DNA of 64,000 nucleotides from Pseudeuparius sepicola (taxonomy: Eukaryota; Arthropoda; Insecta; Coleoptera; Anthribidae), in contig OY987304.1 in NCBI GenBank assembly GCA_963920635.1, positions 31,248,365-31,312,364 of the forward strand, read 5' to 3'. Of this stretch, positions 25,499 to 36,539 are shown in pieces. Below the pieces are notes generated by a model, which made no database searches, was not told the DNA's origin, and saw nothing but the letters and a program-made list of their open reading frames with translations. Both the position numbers and the translations under genes were made by a program. Position 1 is the stretch's first letter. Each line of letters starts with the position of its first letter.

Positions 25499-27320
25499 CA
25501 GGGCCGTAGCCAGAGAGAAACTTTAGGCCGGGCAAACCACTTTCCTGTCAGGGCATGTAAGGTGGTGGTACGATTATCGACAGTGTCCTATTTATCGACA
25601 CTTTTGGCCGTTTTTTGAATGAAATAAGATATTCATAAACATTAGTCCTTATTTCACTTATGTTTATGGTTCTTTCATTCATTACCGTTCAAATGAAACA
25701 ATGTGCATGCGCATAGTGATTTCGCTATTCGTAACAAAATTCCTCAAAAATAACCAGTGCGCGTCAAGTAAATTCAAGTACGTGCCATTGCTTGCCACCT
25801 TAAGAGACAGGTAAGCAGATTTCTGCACCCTGGATATACTGGAGTACAGTTGTAGTCTGGGTTTATATTTAAAATTGATTAATATTATGTAAAATGAGAT
25901 ATTTTCTTCTTAAAATGAAAGCTGTAGTACGTTTTCCATAAAATATTAAGGTGTCGATAATTGGTACATGCAAATTTTTGACTAGGCCCAATTATCGACA
26001 TAAGTGTCGATAATAGGATCCATAAGGATGAACAAACTTATGTTAGTAATCCAAATATTTTAATGATAATTCTGTTTATGCCTAGACAAATCCGTAGTGA
26101 AAACCATATATTTTTTACTGACCAATTATCGACATAGGCATTTTTTATCGGGGAAAAAGATATATGGAGGGGAAAAGTCGTGTCGATAATAGGTTCAGAT
26201 ATCTGTTGGTAATTGGTACACCCTTTTTATTCCAATTGCAGACATGAACAATTCAACGAAAACTAAGATTTAAACCTTTTCAGCAGCAAGAAAATATTAT
26301 GCTAACAAAAAAAATTATGATCTAAAATTGGCTTGCTATTCTGCCATTGATTTCAAATGTTAGACCAGCTAAATTGCACCAAACAAATAAAGTAAATAGC
26401 AAAGTTCCCCTGTCTTAAATATGTGGCCAAAAACTGTTCTAAGGCGAAATGTAGAGCAGTCGCTAGTTAAATGAATGTTCTGTCTTGCTCATTATGGATT
26501 TCTCATCACCAAAAAATGTATGAGCCAGAACTAAAAAATATACAGAGAATGATTTTATGTAGTTTATGATCCCAATACTTTTAACTAATGTGACTGCTAG
26601 AAGACATAATATTAAAGTTATCAAAAATCAATGCAATATGATTTTACTTTTAATACCATTGAAAAAATTAATTTTGTTATTTTTTAAATGTTTTCAATAT
26701 AATGTTGTTAAAAATAATTGTATTTTTACTCGTGTCGATAATAAGTTCAGTTGGTGTCGATAATAGGTACTTCTTGCTTTGCTACCTGTCGATAATAGGG
26801 TCAGTAGGTATATTTCAGAAATTTATTTGCTTCAAAACGGAAAAACCAAGAGCAAACATAAATTACCAAGTAACAGTTTAATTGATTGAATTTGATTGAT
26901 TTTGATAATAAAATTGATAATAATGTTAATTCATTCTAAAAATTTGCAGCGGCATTGTGAAGTTGACACTTGGCCTTATGGTGTCGATAATTGGTACCAC
27001 CACCTTACACATTTGACAAGTGAGGGAAAGGCACCTACAATGGAGAGAGGAGGGGGGTAAAAAAGCAGAATTTAAATTTGTGAAAATTTCAAGGTGATAA
27101 TCATTTTTGCAGGAAGCGAGAATACTCTGTTTTCTTTCACCAAGGAGACAAAAGTGAAACTAAGTTCTATTTTATTGTTGATTTTTAACTGGCAAAAATC
27201 CAGTAATTATCAATAACAACACTGAACACCCTTTTGTGATATGTAAGTAAAAATAAAAGTTAGTGTTCATAGTGCCCTATAAATTATCATATTCTTTCAA
27301 AGGGACACATTGGGTGTTGG
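25499..27320 (-). mobile_element. hAT-related copy interrupted by the TGTCGATAAT element
   Basis: Segments 25499-25559 and 27008-about 27320 together match, in reverse orientation, the right half of the hAT element 34954-35931. Shared blocks are GGCAAACCACTTTCC, CAGTCAGGGCA-like, AACACTGAACACCCTTTTGT and CTATAAATTATCATATT. The left end may be CAGGGCCGTAGCCAG at 25499, but a right end and duplication were not found. It serves as the host sequence for the insertion 25560-27005. Confidence 0.55.
25560..27005. mobile_element. TIR element with clustered TGTCGATAAT motifs
   Basis: The inverted ends AGGTGGTGGTAC are flanked by TA (25558-25559, 27006-27007). The related hAT copy at 34954-35931 shows the uninterrupted site, which confirms both ends. 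Within 1446 bp there are about eleven copies of TGTCGATAAT or close variants, in both orientations (near 25574, 25592, 25952, 25991, 26003, 26124, 26180, 26733, 26752, 26787, 26980). No transposase frame was found. The repeats are probably subterminal binding sites for a transposase supplied elsewhere (inference). Confidence 0.8.
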
Positions 27321-27753
27321 GTGGAATGCATAAAAAGTAGTAGGTGCTAATGCTTCACCAAAAAGTATCTACTTTGTAGCATTTGCTTTTACATAGAAGC
27401 ATCTGCTTCACTCAAGTGAAGTAAATGCTACAAGAGCAAAGCTACAAGAAGATATCAAAGCAATCTCTTTACGAAAAAAATGGTAGGTATTAGGCAGATA
27501 TAGTTTTATGTCCCGTTATTATTACACTTGTCACATTTGCTTACATCTGCATTATACAAAGGTGAGGCATATTTGCAAAATCAAGGAATGACATAATCAA
27601 AATCAAGGGGTCAAAGAAAGTGCACTAAACTAAACACTAAAGTGCCAAATTATTGTAAGGGATTATTTTCAATAGTATTAAATACAAAAACTTCCTAAAA
27701 TGCGGTATTTCCTAGATGAATAATATGGTATGCATTTTTTTGTGTATCCTATA

Positions 27754-29995
27754 CAGTGTGTCCCAAATTCGATGCTCACCATTGGGATCTCAGTAACTAC
27801 AAGAGATAGAGAGTCGGTTAAATGGGGAAAGTTTTAGACAATTTTATGGTCAATCTGATGCCGCTGAGAAATCAAGGCTAACTGGGATCGTTTTCGAGTT
27901 ATTCCCAAAAGACCGAATTTTATCATTTTCGTTTTTCTTAAATATCTTAGAAACCAATGGTTTTGCAAAGACAGGACTTTGATATTATTAAGGCACTTTT
28001 ATCCAACCTTTGTAGCGGTAATGTCCGTTTCTTTAAAAAAGTTTTCATTTTCGAGATATGACCCAAAACTTTTGATTTTCTTATGGACGCCATCTTGGAT
28101 TTGTACAAATTCGAAATCTACATGAAATTCTCTTTCCAATGATGTGTCACACTAATGACTTTTTTCGTTAGTTCTAACACTTAAAAGCGTTTTTTTGCCT
28201 AACACTAAGTAGGCCATGACAAGTCTGTCAAAACAAATGCAACAAACTGTTAGTGTAATAGTAGACCATGAATAAAACTAAAAAAAGTACACAAAACGAA
28301 GTTTAATAACAAATAATCTGGAATAATAACATCAAGGGTCAAAAGAATTGTTCAAAATGGGCCCCATTATTCTCGATACACCTTATTAGGCGGGAACGAA
28401 CATGATTTACAGCTTTTCTTAAATGTGTTCTGTTAATATGTTGCAATGTATCTAAAACTCTTTCTTGCAATGCATCAATATCTTCTACTGGTTCTTGATA
28501 AATTGCATTTTTGACGTATCCCCAAAGATAAAAATCAAGTGGACTGAAGTCCGGCGACCTCGCAGGCCACCTAACAGGCCCACTGTTGGTTATCAATTGA
28601 TGACGAAATTGATTTTCTAGATAGTATCAAACCATACCTGTATTATGTGCCGGCGCGCCGTCATGTTGATACCAAATCCTGTTATATTCCGATAGTGGTA
28701 TTTCATCTAAAAAACCAGAGATCTCATGTCGTAGCAGTTCTAAGTATCGTGGGCCACTTAGAGTATAATCATAAATTACTGGACCCAGCAATCTACTTCC
28801 TGAAATAAAAAATAAGTAATGTGTATGCAGGCATCTGTACATCCGTACCCACCTAATATCCCACACCAAACATTGAATCCAAATTTTTGTTGAGATCTGG
28901 ATTCCCTAATAACATATGGGTTATTAACAGCCCAGTAATAGTGATTATGTTTATTAAAAATGCCATTGTTATGAAATCTTGTTTCATCGGTCCAGCAACT
29001 GTTTAATGGAAAGTTATCAATAACTTCACACTGATTGTTAAACCAATGACAGAAATCAAGTCGGCGTTCAGTATCTCCCGGCCTTAACTTTTGCACTATC
29101 ACGGGTTTATAAGGGTGATATTTATTTTTTGTCAAGTATCTATGAATAGTCGTTTTCGGCAAAAGAGTTCTGCGACTTATCTCTCGAATTGAAATCGTCG
29201 GTGTTTCATTAATACTTTGTTCAATGTTTTCAACATCTTCTTGGTGCAATCGATTGGAACCATATTTCGGTCTGGGCACAACAAAACTCCCATGTTCTAA
29301 ATTCCTACTCAATCTAAGAAAAATTGAGCGGTGAGGCTGCTGCCTTTCAGGGTATAATGTATGATAAACTCTTTTTGCCACTGTACTATTTCTATAGTTT
29401 TTTATGTAACTTTTGTACATATCCACCTTTTCGCTAGTACTAAACGGCATTTTTACACATATCTCAAAACACTGACGACTTCATAACAATAACAACAACT
29501 GATAGTTGCATTTGTTTTGACAGACTTGTCATGGCCTACTTAGTATTAGGCAAAAAAAACGCTTTTAAGGGTTAGAACTAACGAAAAAAATCATTAGTGT
29601 GACACATCATTGGAAAGATAATTTCTTGTAGATTTCGAATTTGTACAAATCCAAGATGGCGTCCATAAGAAAATCAAAAGTTGTGGGTCATATCTCGAAA
29701 ATGAAAACTTTTTTAAACAAACTGACATTACTGCTAACAAGGTTGGATAAAAGTGCCTTAATAATGTCAAAGTCCTGTCTTTGCAAAACCATCGGTTTCT
29801 AAGATATTTATGAAAAACGAAAATGATAAAATTCGGTTTTTTGGGAATAACTCGAAAACGATCTCAGTTAGCCTTGATTTCTCAGCGGCATCAGATTGGC
29901 CATAAAATTGTCTAAAACTTTCCCCATTTAACCGACTCTCTATCTCGTGTAGTTATCGAGATCCCAATGGTGAGCATCGAATTTGGGACACACTG
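27754..29995 (-). mobile_element. nearly intact long-TIR DNA transposon (Tc1/mariner superfamily)
   Basis: The ends CAGTGTGTCCCAAATTCGAT and the inverted counterpart are flanked by TA (27752-27753, 29996-29997). The inverted arms run about 490 bp each (27754-28247 and 29507-29995) and are about 95% alike by eye. Between them lies one transposase gene on the minus strand. Total length is 2242 bp. The close match of the arms suggests recent activity. Confidence 0.88.
28339..29450 (-). pseudogene. DDE transposase with one intron and one in-frame stop
   Basis: The start ATG at 29450 opens a DUF4817-like helix-turn-helix N-terminus, then a second DNA-binding helix (ISIREISRRTLLPKTTIHRY). The DDE domain follows: CWTDETRFH (first Asp, about residue 155), YQHDGAPAHN (second Asp) and SPDFSPLDFYLWG (third Asp, about 36 residues later). 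Exon 1 ends at 28853; a 53-bp intron (28852-28800, GTGGGT...TTTCAG) restores the frame WCGIL-G-SRLLGP. A single TGA at 28629-28627 lies between the second and third Asp, where the family usually has Arg, so CGA to TGA is likely. Otherwise the 352-codon frame is complete. The arms flanking it belong to the same element. Confidence 0.85.
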
Positions 29996-30167
29996 TATAT
30001 GCAGGAAATTCTTCAGTTAGTTGGGTACGTACTAAACAGTTTTTTAAGCAATACTTTTAAAAACATTGAAGTATTATGGAGAAGATATTCGTAGGTATGG
30101 GATGATTTATTTTCTACTAAGACTTAAAAGCAATTTTGCAAAACCTTGTTTAAACAATTCGCATTTT

Positions 30168-30500
30168 TCAATAGCTGCAATAGCTGCAAAATGACTTCCG
30201 TTCTGTGTTAATTATGTGTCTATTCGGTATTCTGCTGACGATTAATGCACAGAAGATTTGCTGATTTCCGAGTGGAAAATTTCGTCGATGTGGTAAAGTT
30301 GGGTAGAATATGGTGTGCCGATCGAGTCCAAATTTCGCGTGGGGCCGCGGATCAGCTAGAGCCTCTTGTATAAAAGCTTCTAAACTGAAAAAGCAGTTTG
30401 GATCATTGTTCGATTGAAGTGGCATATTGAAACTGGATAACTGGATCAACGTCGGGCTCGATCGGCTCTTGGACCTATGACCGCAGTCAGTGCCCCGCAC
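30168..30500. repeat. GC-richer repeat related to 39230-39560
   Basis: A core shared with 39391-39442 at the same spacing reads TCGAGT, then TTTCGCGTGGGGCCGC, then GCCTCT. Downstream GAAAAAGC and GTT-x-GG blocks also match. The minus-strand frame has RPHAKFGLDR, compared with RPHAKIELDR in the other copy, so the two may derive from one coding element. The family is not recognised. Confidence 0.5.
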
Positions 30501-30798
30501 AAACTATAGCCTTGATTTTTTAACGGCAAGTGCATTATTGTGACATTACGAAAATATTTTTTATCCAACAACTAAAAATTAGGTTTCATTAAAGAACCCC
30601 TAAAAAATCGGCACCTATTTCAAAGACAGTAAACCCGAACAAATTAACAAATAAAATAAACAAACAAAAAGCAGAAATTTATTTCGAGTTACTGAAAAAT
30701 ACGAAGCATTGCCAAAACCTACTGGATACATTTTAAAAAGGATTTACTTAAGTTTATGCGGTGTAAATTCTTTGTCTTTCTGCTTTTTCTCCGCAAGA

Positions 30799-32757
30799 AT
30801 CTTTAATCTTTAATCTTTAATCTTTAATCTTTAATCTTTAATCTTTAATCTTTAATCTTTAATCTTTAATCTTTAATCTTTAATCTTTAATCTTTAATCT
30901 TTAATCTTTAATCTTTAATCTTTAATCTTTAATCTTTAATCTTTAATCTTTAATCTTTAATCTTTAATCTTTAATCTTTAATCTTTAATCTTTAATCTTT
31001 AATCTTTAATCTTTAATCTTTAATCTTTAATCTTTAATCTTTAATCTTTAATCTTTAATCTTTAATCTTTAGTCTTTAGTCTTTAGTCTTTAATCTTTAA
31101 TCTTTAATCTTTAATCTTTAATCTTTAATCTTTAATCTTTAATCTTTAATCTTTAATCTTTAATCTTTAATCTTTAATCTTTAATCTTTAATCTTTAATC
31201 TTTAATCTTTAATCTTTAATCTTTAATCTTTAATCTTTAATCTTTAATCTTTAATCTTTAATCTTTAATCTTTAATCTTTAATCTTTAATCTTTAATCTT
31301 TAATCTTTAATCTTTAATCTTTAATCTTTAATCTTTAATCTTTAATCTTTAATCTTTAATCTTTAATCTTTAATCTTTAATCTTTAATCTTTAATCTTTA
31401 ATCTTTAATCTTTAATCTTTAATCTTTAATCTTTAATCTTTAATCTTTAATCTTTAATCTTTAATCTTTAATCTTTAATCTTTAATCTTTAATCTTTAAT
31501 CTTTAATCTTTAATCTTTAATCTTTAATCTTTAATCTTTAATCTTTAATCTTTAATCTTTAATCTTTAATCTTTAATCTTTAATCTTTAATCTTTAATCT
31601 TTAATCTTTAATCTTTAATCTTTAATCTTTAATCTTTAATCTTTAATCTTTAATCTTTAATCTTTAATCTTTAATCTTTAATCTTTAATCTTTAATCTTT
31701 AATCTTTAATCTTTAATCTTTAATCTTTAATCTTTAATCTTTAATCTTTAATCTTTAATCTTTAATCTTTAATCTTTAATCTTTAATCTTTAATCTTTAA
31801 TCTTTAATCTTTAATCTTTAATCTTTAATCTTTAATCTTTAATCTTTAATCTTTAATCTTTAATCTTTAATCTTTAATCTTTAATCTTTAATCTTTAATC
31901 TTTAATCTTTAATCTTTAATCTTTAATCTTTAATCTTTAATCTTTAATCTTTAATCTTTAATCTTTAATCTTTAATCTTTAATCTTTAATCTTTAATCTT
32001 TAATCTTTAATCTTTAATCTTTAATCTTTAATCTTTAATCTTTAATCTTTAATCTTTAATCTTTAATCTTTAATCTTTAATCTTTAATCTTTAATCTTTA
32101 ATCTTTAATCTTTAATCTTTAATCTTTAATCTTTAATCTTTAATCTTTAATCTTTAATCTTTAATCTTTAATCTTTAATCTTTAATCTTTAATCTTTAAT
32201 CTTTAATCTTTAATCTTTAATCTTTAATCTTTAATCTTTAATCTTTAATCTTTAATCTTTAATCTTTAATCTTTAATCTTTAATCTTTAATCTTTAATCT
32301 TTAATCTTTAATCTTTAATCTTTAATCTTTAATCTTTAATCTTTAATCTTTAATCTTTAATCTTTAATCTTTAATCTTTAATCTTTAATCTTTAATCTTT
32401 AATCTTTAATCTTTAATCTTTAATCTTTAATCTTTAATCTTTAATCTTTAATCTTTAATCTTTAATCTTTAATCTTTAATCTTTAATCTTTAATCTTTAA
32501 TCTTTAATCTTTAATCTTTAATCTTTAATCTTTAATCTTTAATCTTTAATCTTTAATCTTTAATCTTTAATCTTTAATCTTTAATCTTTAATCTTTAATC
32601 TTTAATCTTTAGTCTTTAATCTTTAATCTTTAATCTTTAATCTTTAATCTTTAATCTTTAATCTTTAATCTTTAATCTTTAATCTTTAAGCTTTAATCTT
32701 TAATCTTTAATCTTTAATCTTTAATCTTTAATCTTTAATCTTTAACCTTTAATCTTT
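30799..32757. repeat. heptanucleotide satellite (TTTAATC)n, about 280 units
   Basis: An unbroken array of the 7-mer TTTAATC spans about 1.96 kb. Variants are rare: a run of three TTTAGTC near 31070-31090, single G or C substitutions near 32610 and 32690, and a decayed last unit. One strand is pyrimidine-rich throughout. It is not the usual insect telomere unit (TTAGG). Confidence 0.97.
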
Positions 32758-33099
32758 ATACAATCCTTGTAGGAAAATTTTCTTTTGTTAGGCTGACAAC
32801 AATGATTTTTTGTGGACACCTTATAAGATTAGTATAATTTTTACTTTGACATTGACATTACATAATATATTATTATACCTAACCCTCCCTAATCTGTGAT
32901 TATTATGTCGACGAATTCAAATAAGAAGATTTGGTATTTCGAATTGTTATTAAAATATGGTGCGTACTTTATGCAGGTAGTGCAGATCATGTATATCTTT
33001 CATAAACCTCTTTAGTTATTTAGTTAGGTGTAGGTATACTCACACAATCTACTACTCTTCTACAATTCTTCCACAAACACACAAATTGCAAAAACACTA

Positions 33100-33319
33100 T
33101 ACCGTACTTTCACCGTTTTGGTAGACATAGGGGAATAGGCCGCGCGTCGCCGTGAGTCCAGCTAGGTTTGTCAGTCGTTGGCGGGGGGAGTACACAGCAG
33201 TCCCGCACCGCTTATGAATCGAGTAAAAAACACGCCCTGCCCCCCGCCAATGACTGACGAACCTAGCCGAATATACGGCGGCTCCGCCCTATGTATACTA
33301 AAACGGTGAAAGTACGGTA
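33100..33319. mobile_element. 220-bp GC-rich fold-back MITE
   Basis: The inverted ends TACCGTACTTTCACCGTTTT / complement are followed by shared CATAGG, CTAGGTT-x-GTCAGTC and GGCGGGGGG blocks. They nearly meet, leaving only a short loop around 33200-33230. It is strikingly GC-rich against AT-rich flanks. TA at both outer edges may be the duplication. Confidence 0.7.
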
Positions 33320-34357
33320 GACGCCTGCGATGTGTTAAAAAAACAATATTCAAATAAGGCCGTAAATAGCCGTAAACCGACATCAAATTAAATCTGGGAA
33401 GTTAAAAAATCAAACAATATTTTCCGTAGAAAAACTAGCTTCTACCTGCATTCGTTTGAATTAACGAAAAGCTCTCATTAGATTTGGAAGCACGCGTGTC
33501 CCTACGAGCTGCTCAGCTGCCCTGTGGTGCATATATTACCCTTAAATAAGCTATTCGCCTTAACTTAAATTATCGTAGTACAATATATTGCTACAATATA
33601 TTGCTACAATAGGAGCCGTAATACTGCGGATGATAGCAGCTAAATCAGGCGTGTCATGTGCGGTGGTGGTGCCTAAAATTCGCCGCATTTATTTTATTAT
33701 TATATTATTATTAATTGGTTTCTATTTATCGATTTTGGTTACAATTGGAAATTAGTGAGCTCGCCTATTTCCTCTTTAGCACATAGGTGCCTACCTATAT
33801 GTATAGCTTCGCTACTTTACTAAATTAAAAACGTCGAACGTTGAATCCTATATGATTTTCTACTGAAAGCAAATGACTGGGTCCCTGTAATTCCACTTCT
33901 GTCACATTTTTACTGTAGAATTTTTTAGATCATGTTTGCATCAATATCGCCTATTCTCAAACCAAAAAAAAAATAACGAAATGAAAATTAAAGGCTTAGG
34001 TATCCGTAGATATAAACTATAGCATAGTCCGTCTAGTTTCATTCGGTAACGGTAAAAACACAATAAAATTCACGAGATGCAAATGCATTGACTTGCTATG
34101 TTTGGACGACAACCTGGGACCAACGCCATTTTTTTTAAGTTTTCAAAAAAAATCATAAAATACGTCTACGAGCAACTAGTGGCGGAGATTTGGGATTTTC
34201 TTGCTATAAAAGTTAAAAAATGTCTAGTACGGCCCTGTTCAAAACCAAAATTGTTTACAAAAAGTGAAAGAACGTTTAATTCTCTAGAAAAAGTATGTCT
34301 TACCTTTTTTCTATCTGGCATCGTTGCCGAGCAGTTTTATTGTTATATACATTGCCA
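33320..34357. other. non-coding stretch
   Basis: No gene was recognised. A short unit CAATATATTGCTA repeats around 33580-33610. Confidence 0.35.
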
Positions 34358-34358
34358 G

Positions 34359-34468
34359 ATGCGTAAGTGCACTTTTTTGGCCGAGGAGGTTGTTTAAAGA
34401 CCGACGCAACGCGGGCATTGCGTCGGTCATTAAAAGTACCTCCAAGGCCAAAAAAGAGCTTACGCATC
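34359..34468. repeat. 110-nt long hairpin
   Basis: The two halves pair almost along their length. ATGCGTAAG pairs with CTTACGCAT at the base, TTTTTTGGCC with GGCCAAAAAA and GAGG with CCTC in the middle, and GACCGACGCAA with TTGCGTCGGTC (34399-34409 and 34418-34428) at the tip, around an 8-nt loop. It could be a small MITE or a pre-miRNA-sized transcript. No evidence of transcription can be seen. Confidence 0.7.
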
Positions 34469-34579
34469 GTGAAATGTATTACATTTTTCCTGCTACCGAC
34501 AATTTCAGGTTATAAGTACTTTGAATAAAACTAAACCTCTAAATACATATGGAGTAGATTGTGAGAAATAACGATCTTC

Positions 34580-34915
34580 AAAATAACCTTTGTTCAATTA
34601 CTAAAAATGATAATCAGTGATAAATATAAGAGGCAGAATGGAGCGTTAATAAAAAATAAATAAAAAATGTTGACCTTTGTGTGGGATTTCAACCCTGGAC
34701 CTACGAATTACTAATCGCGTACTCTCACCCTACCGGTAGCGAGGTGCCTGCCAAATTTGGACTGTTTTGCGGCTCTTATTTAACGCCAGAGAAACATTGA
34801 TATTATTGATTTTTCTTTGGTATAATTCGTGTTCTTTGTGATCAAAACCAGTTTGTAAAACGATTGTTGTGAAACCTATTAAAACTGACGCAAGATTCGC
34901 GTTGCTACATATATC
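34580..34915 (-). mobile_element. tRNA-derived SINE, copy 1
   Basis: Minus strand, 5' to 3': a 5' module beginning TAGCAACGCGAA and containing CTGGTTTTGAT and GAAAAATCAATAATATC; a tRNA-like part with GGTAGGGTGAGAGTAC (A-box region), TTAGTAATTCGTAGGTCC and the B-box-like GGGTTGAAATCC; then a T-rich tail and the conserved end CTCTTATATTTATCACTGAT. The three copies align throughout. The anticodon-like AGT in TTAGTAA and the flanking residues point to a tRNA-Thr ancestor (inference). Confidence 0.7.
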
Positions 34916-34953
34916 TTAATCTTAAGGTCCTTGCTGCGTAAGGGTTGCTAAGC

Positions 34954-35931
34954 CAGTGGCGCACCCAGGGGGGGGGGGGCAAGGGGCCTCGCCCCCCCCC
35001 CCCAGACCTTTCATGTTTTAAAAATTCTCGAGGATGGTATCGTAGATGTACTGTTCGCTGCGTGCGACCCTCTGCGCACTGACTGGCTAATATCTGATTT
35101 TTTTATAATTTTCCAATATACCTGCCTTTATAAAAGACAGTTTGAAAATTTCTTTGAATCCGCCTGGCAGAATGTTTGCCCTGTCTGAGCCACAAGTTCA
35201 CCGGTCACCTCACCGGAGCCGTAGAATAAGGCGCTGCTCCATTGAGAAACAGAAACGAAGAACAAAGACATCATGATGATTTTGTATTTATTATACTTCA
35301 TTTAAACTGAATTTGCCATTAAATTTTCTAAAGGAAACTCCTAAGTACATTTCTTATTGCCCGCTTAAAAACAATAAACTCTATTGCCCGACCTTCAAAA
35401 AAATTTCAACCTACTACACTGGCCAGAAAATGTTATAAAATGTTGCAAAAATTATAAACATAATGTGGCTCTTTGAAACAATATGATAATTTATAGGAAA
35501 CTATGAGCACTAACTTTTATTTTTACTTCCACATCACAAAAGGGTGTTCAGTGTTGTTTTTGATAATTACTGGATTTTTGTCAGTTCAAAAGTATTCTTG
35601 CTTACAGCACAAATGATTATGTATGGGCCCACATAATTAGCAAAAAAATTACCTTTGGCGTCAAATTGTATGTTCATATTATATTTGACCTTGAAAATTT
35701 CACAAATTTTCGCCTGCGGCGCGATTTGTAATAACGAAAATTTAAAATTTAATTTAATTCTCCCCTCTCCCCACCGACAAAGTACCGCCTTGAAGGTACC
35801 TATCCCTATCCCTTCTCAAATGGGTACTGCCCTGACTGGAAAGTGGTTTGCCTTACCTCAAGTTTCTGTCTGGCTACAGCCTCGAGTTGCCCCCCCCCCC
35901 CCCCCAATCATATTTTCTGGGTGCGCCACTG
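34954..35931. mobile_element. hAT element with 8-bp target duplication
   Basis: The termini CAGTGGCGCACCCAG and CTGGGTGCGCCACTG are perfect inverted repeats, flanked by TGCTAAGC on both sides (34946-34953 and 35932-35939), an 8-bp duplication typical of hAT. Long G and C runs lie just inside both ends. No transposase frame was found; the 978-bp copy is non-autonomous. Confidence 0.85.
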
Positions 35932-36539
35932 TGCTAAGCAATACTTAGCAACCACTTTCGCAGCTAGCAACCAAAATAACAGGGAACCTCGAACATTTGA
36001 CTTTCGTTTTCGGGCGAGTATGTAAAGTGTATGTACTTAGGGGGGAAAATTGTTTTCCTGCTCCCTCCAGCGTAAGTTCACTTAACATGCTCGCCAACAG
36101 GTCCGAAAGTGAAAGTGAAATGTTCGAAGTGTCCATCGCTATTCATATTGCCAAATCCAAGATTCTTCGGGTTTTAAAAAGAGATCTCAGACGTGCTTAC
36201 CATTTGCAACCTGTGCAAGGTTTACGTGACGGCGATGAAGAAAAAAGGTTTGCTTTTGCCGATGGGCCCTCAATTCAATTCAAGACAACGTAAATTTTTT
36301 GAGCCGCATATTATGGACTTACGAGTCATGTTTTACGCGTCGAGGTGTGGTCACTTTCCACAATCAGCATGTGTAGCCCACTCGAAAATCCACATAATAC
36401 GGCCAAGGAATTTTCAGGCTGAATTTAGTGTAGTGTAAATGTGTGGCTTGGGGTATCTACTCGTATATGGTAATAAACTCTTCGGGCCTTACCTCTTATA
36501 CCAGAACGTGCGAATTTTTAATTAGAAAGCATGGTAATA

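Noticed and set aside
30799..32757. CRISPR-like array or telomere
   Set aside because: There are no spacers, so it is not CRISPR. The 7-mer TTTAATC differs from known insect telomere units and lies internally.
35655..36025. Plus-strand frames with Pro runs
   Set aside because: The Pro run is a C homopolymer inside the hAT terminus, not a protein feature.
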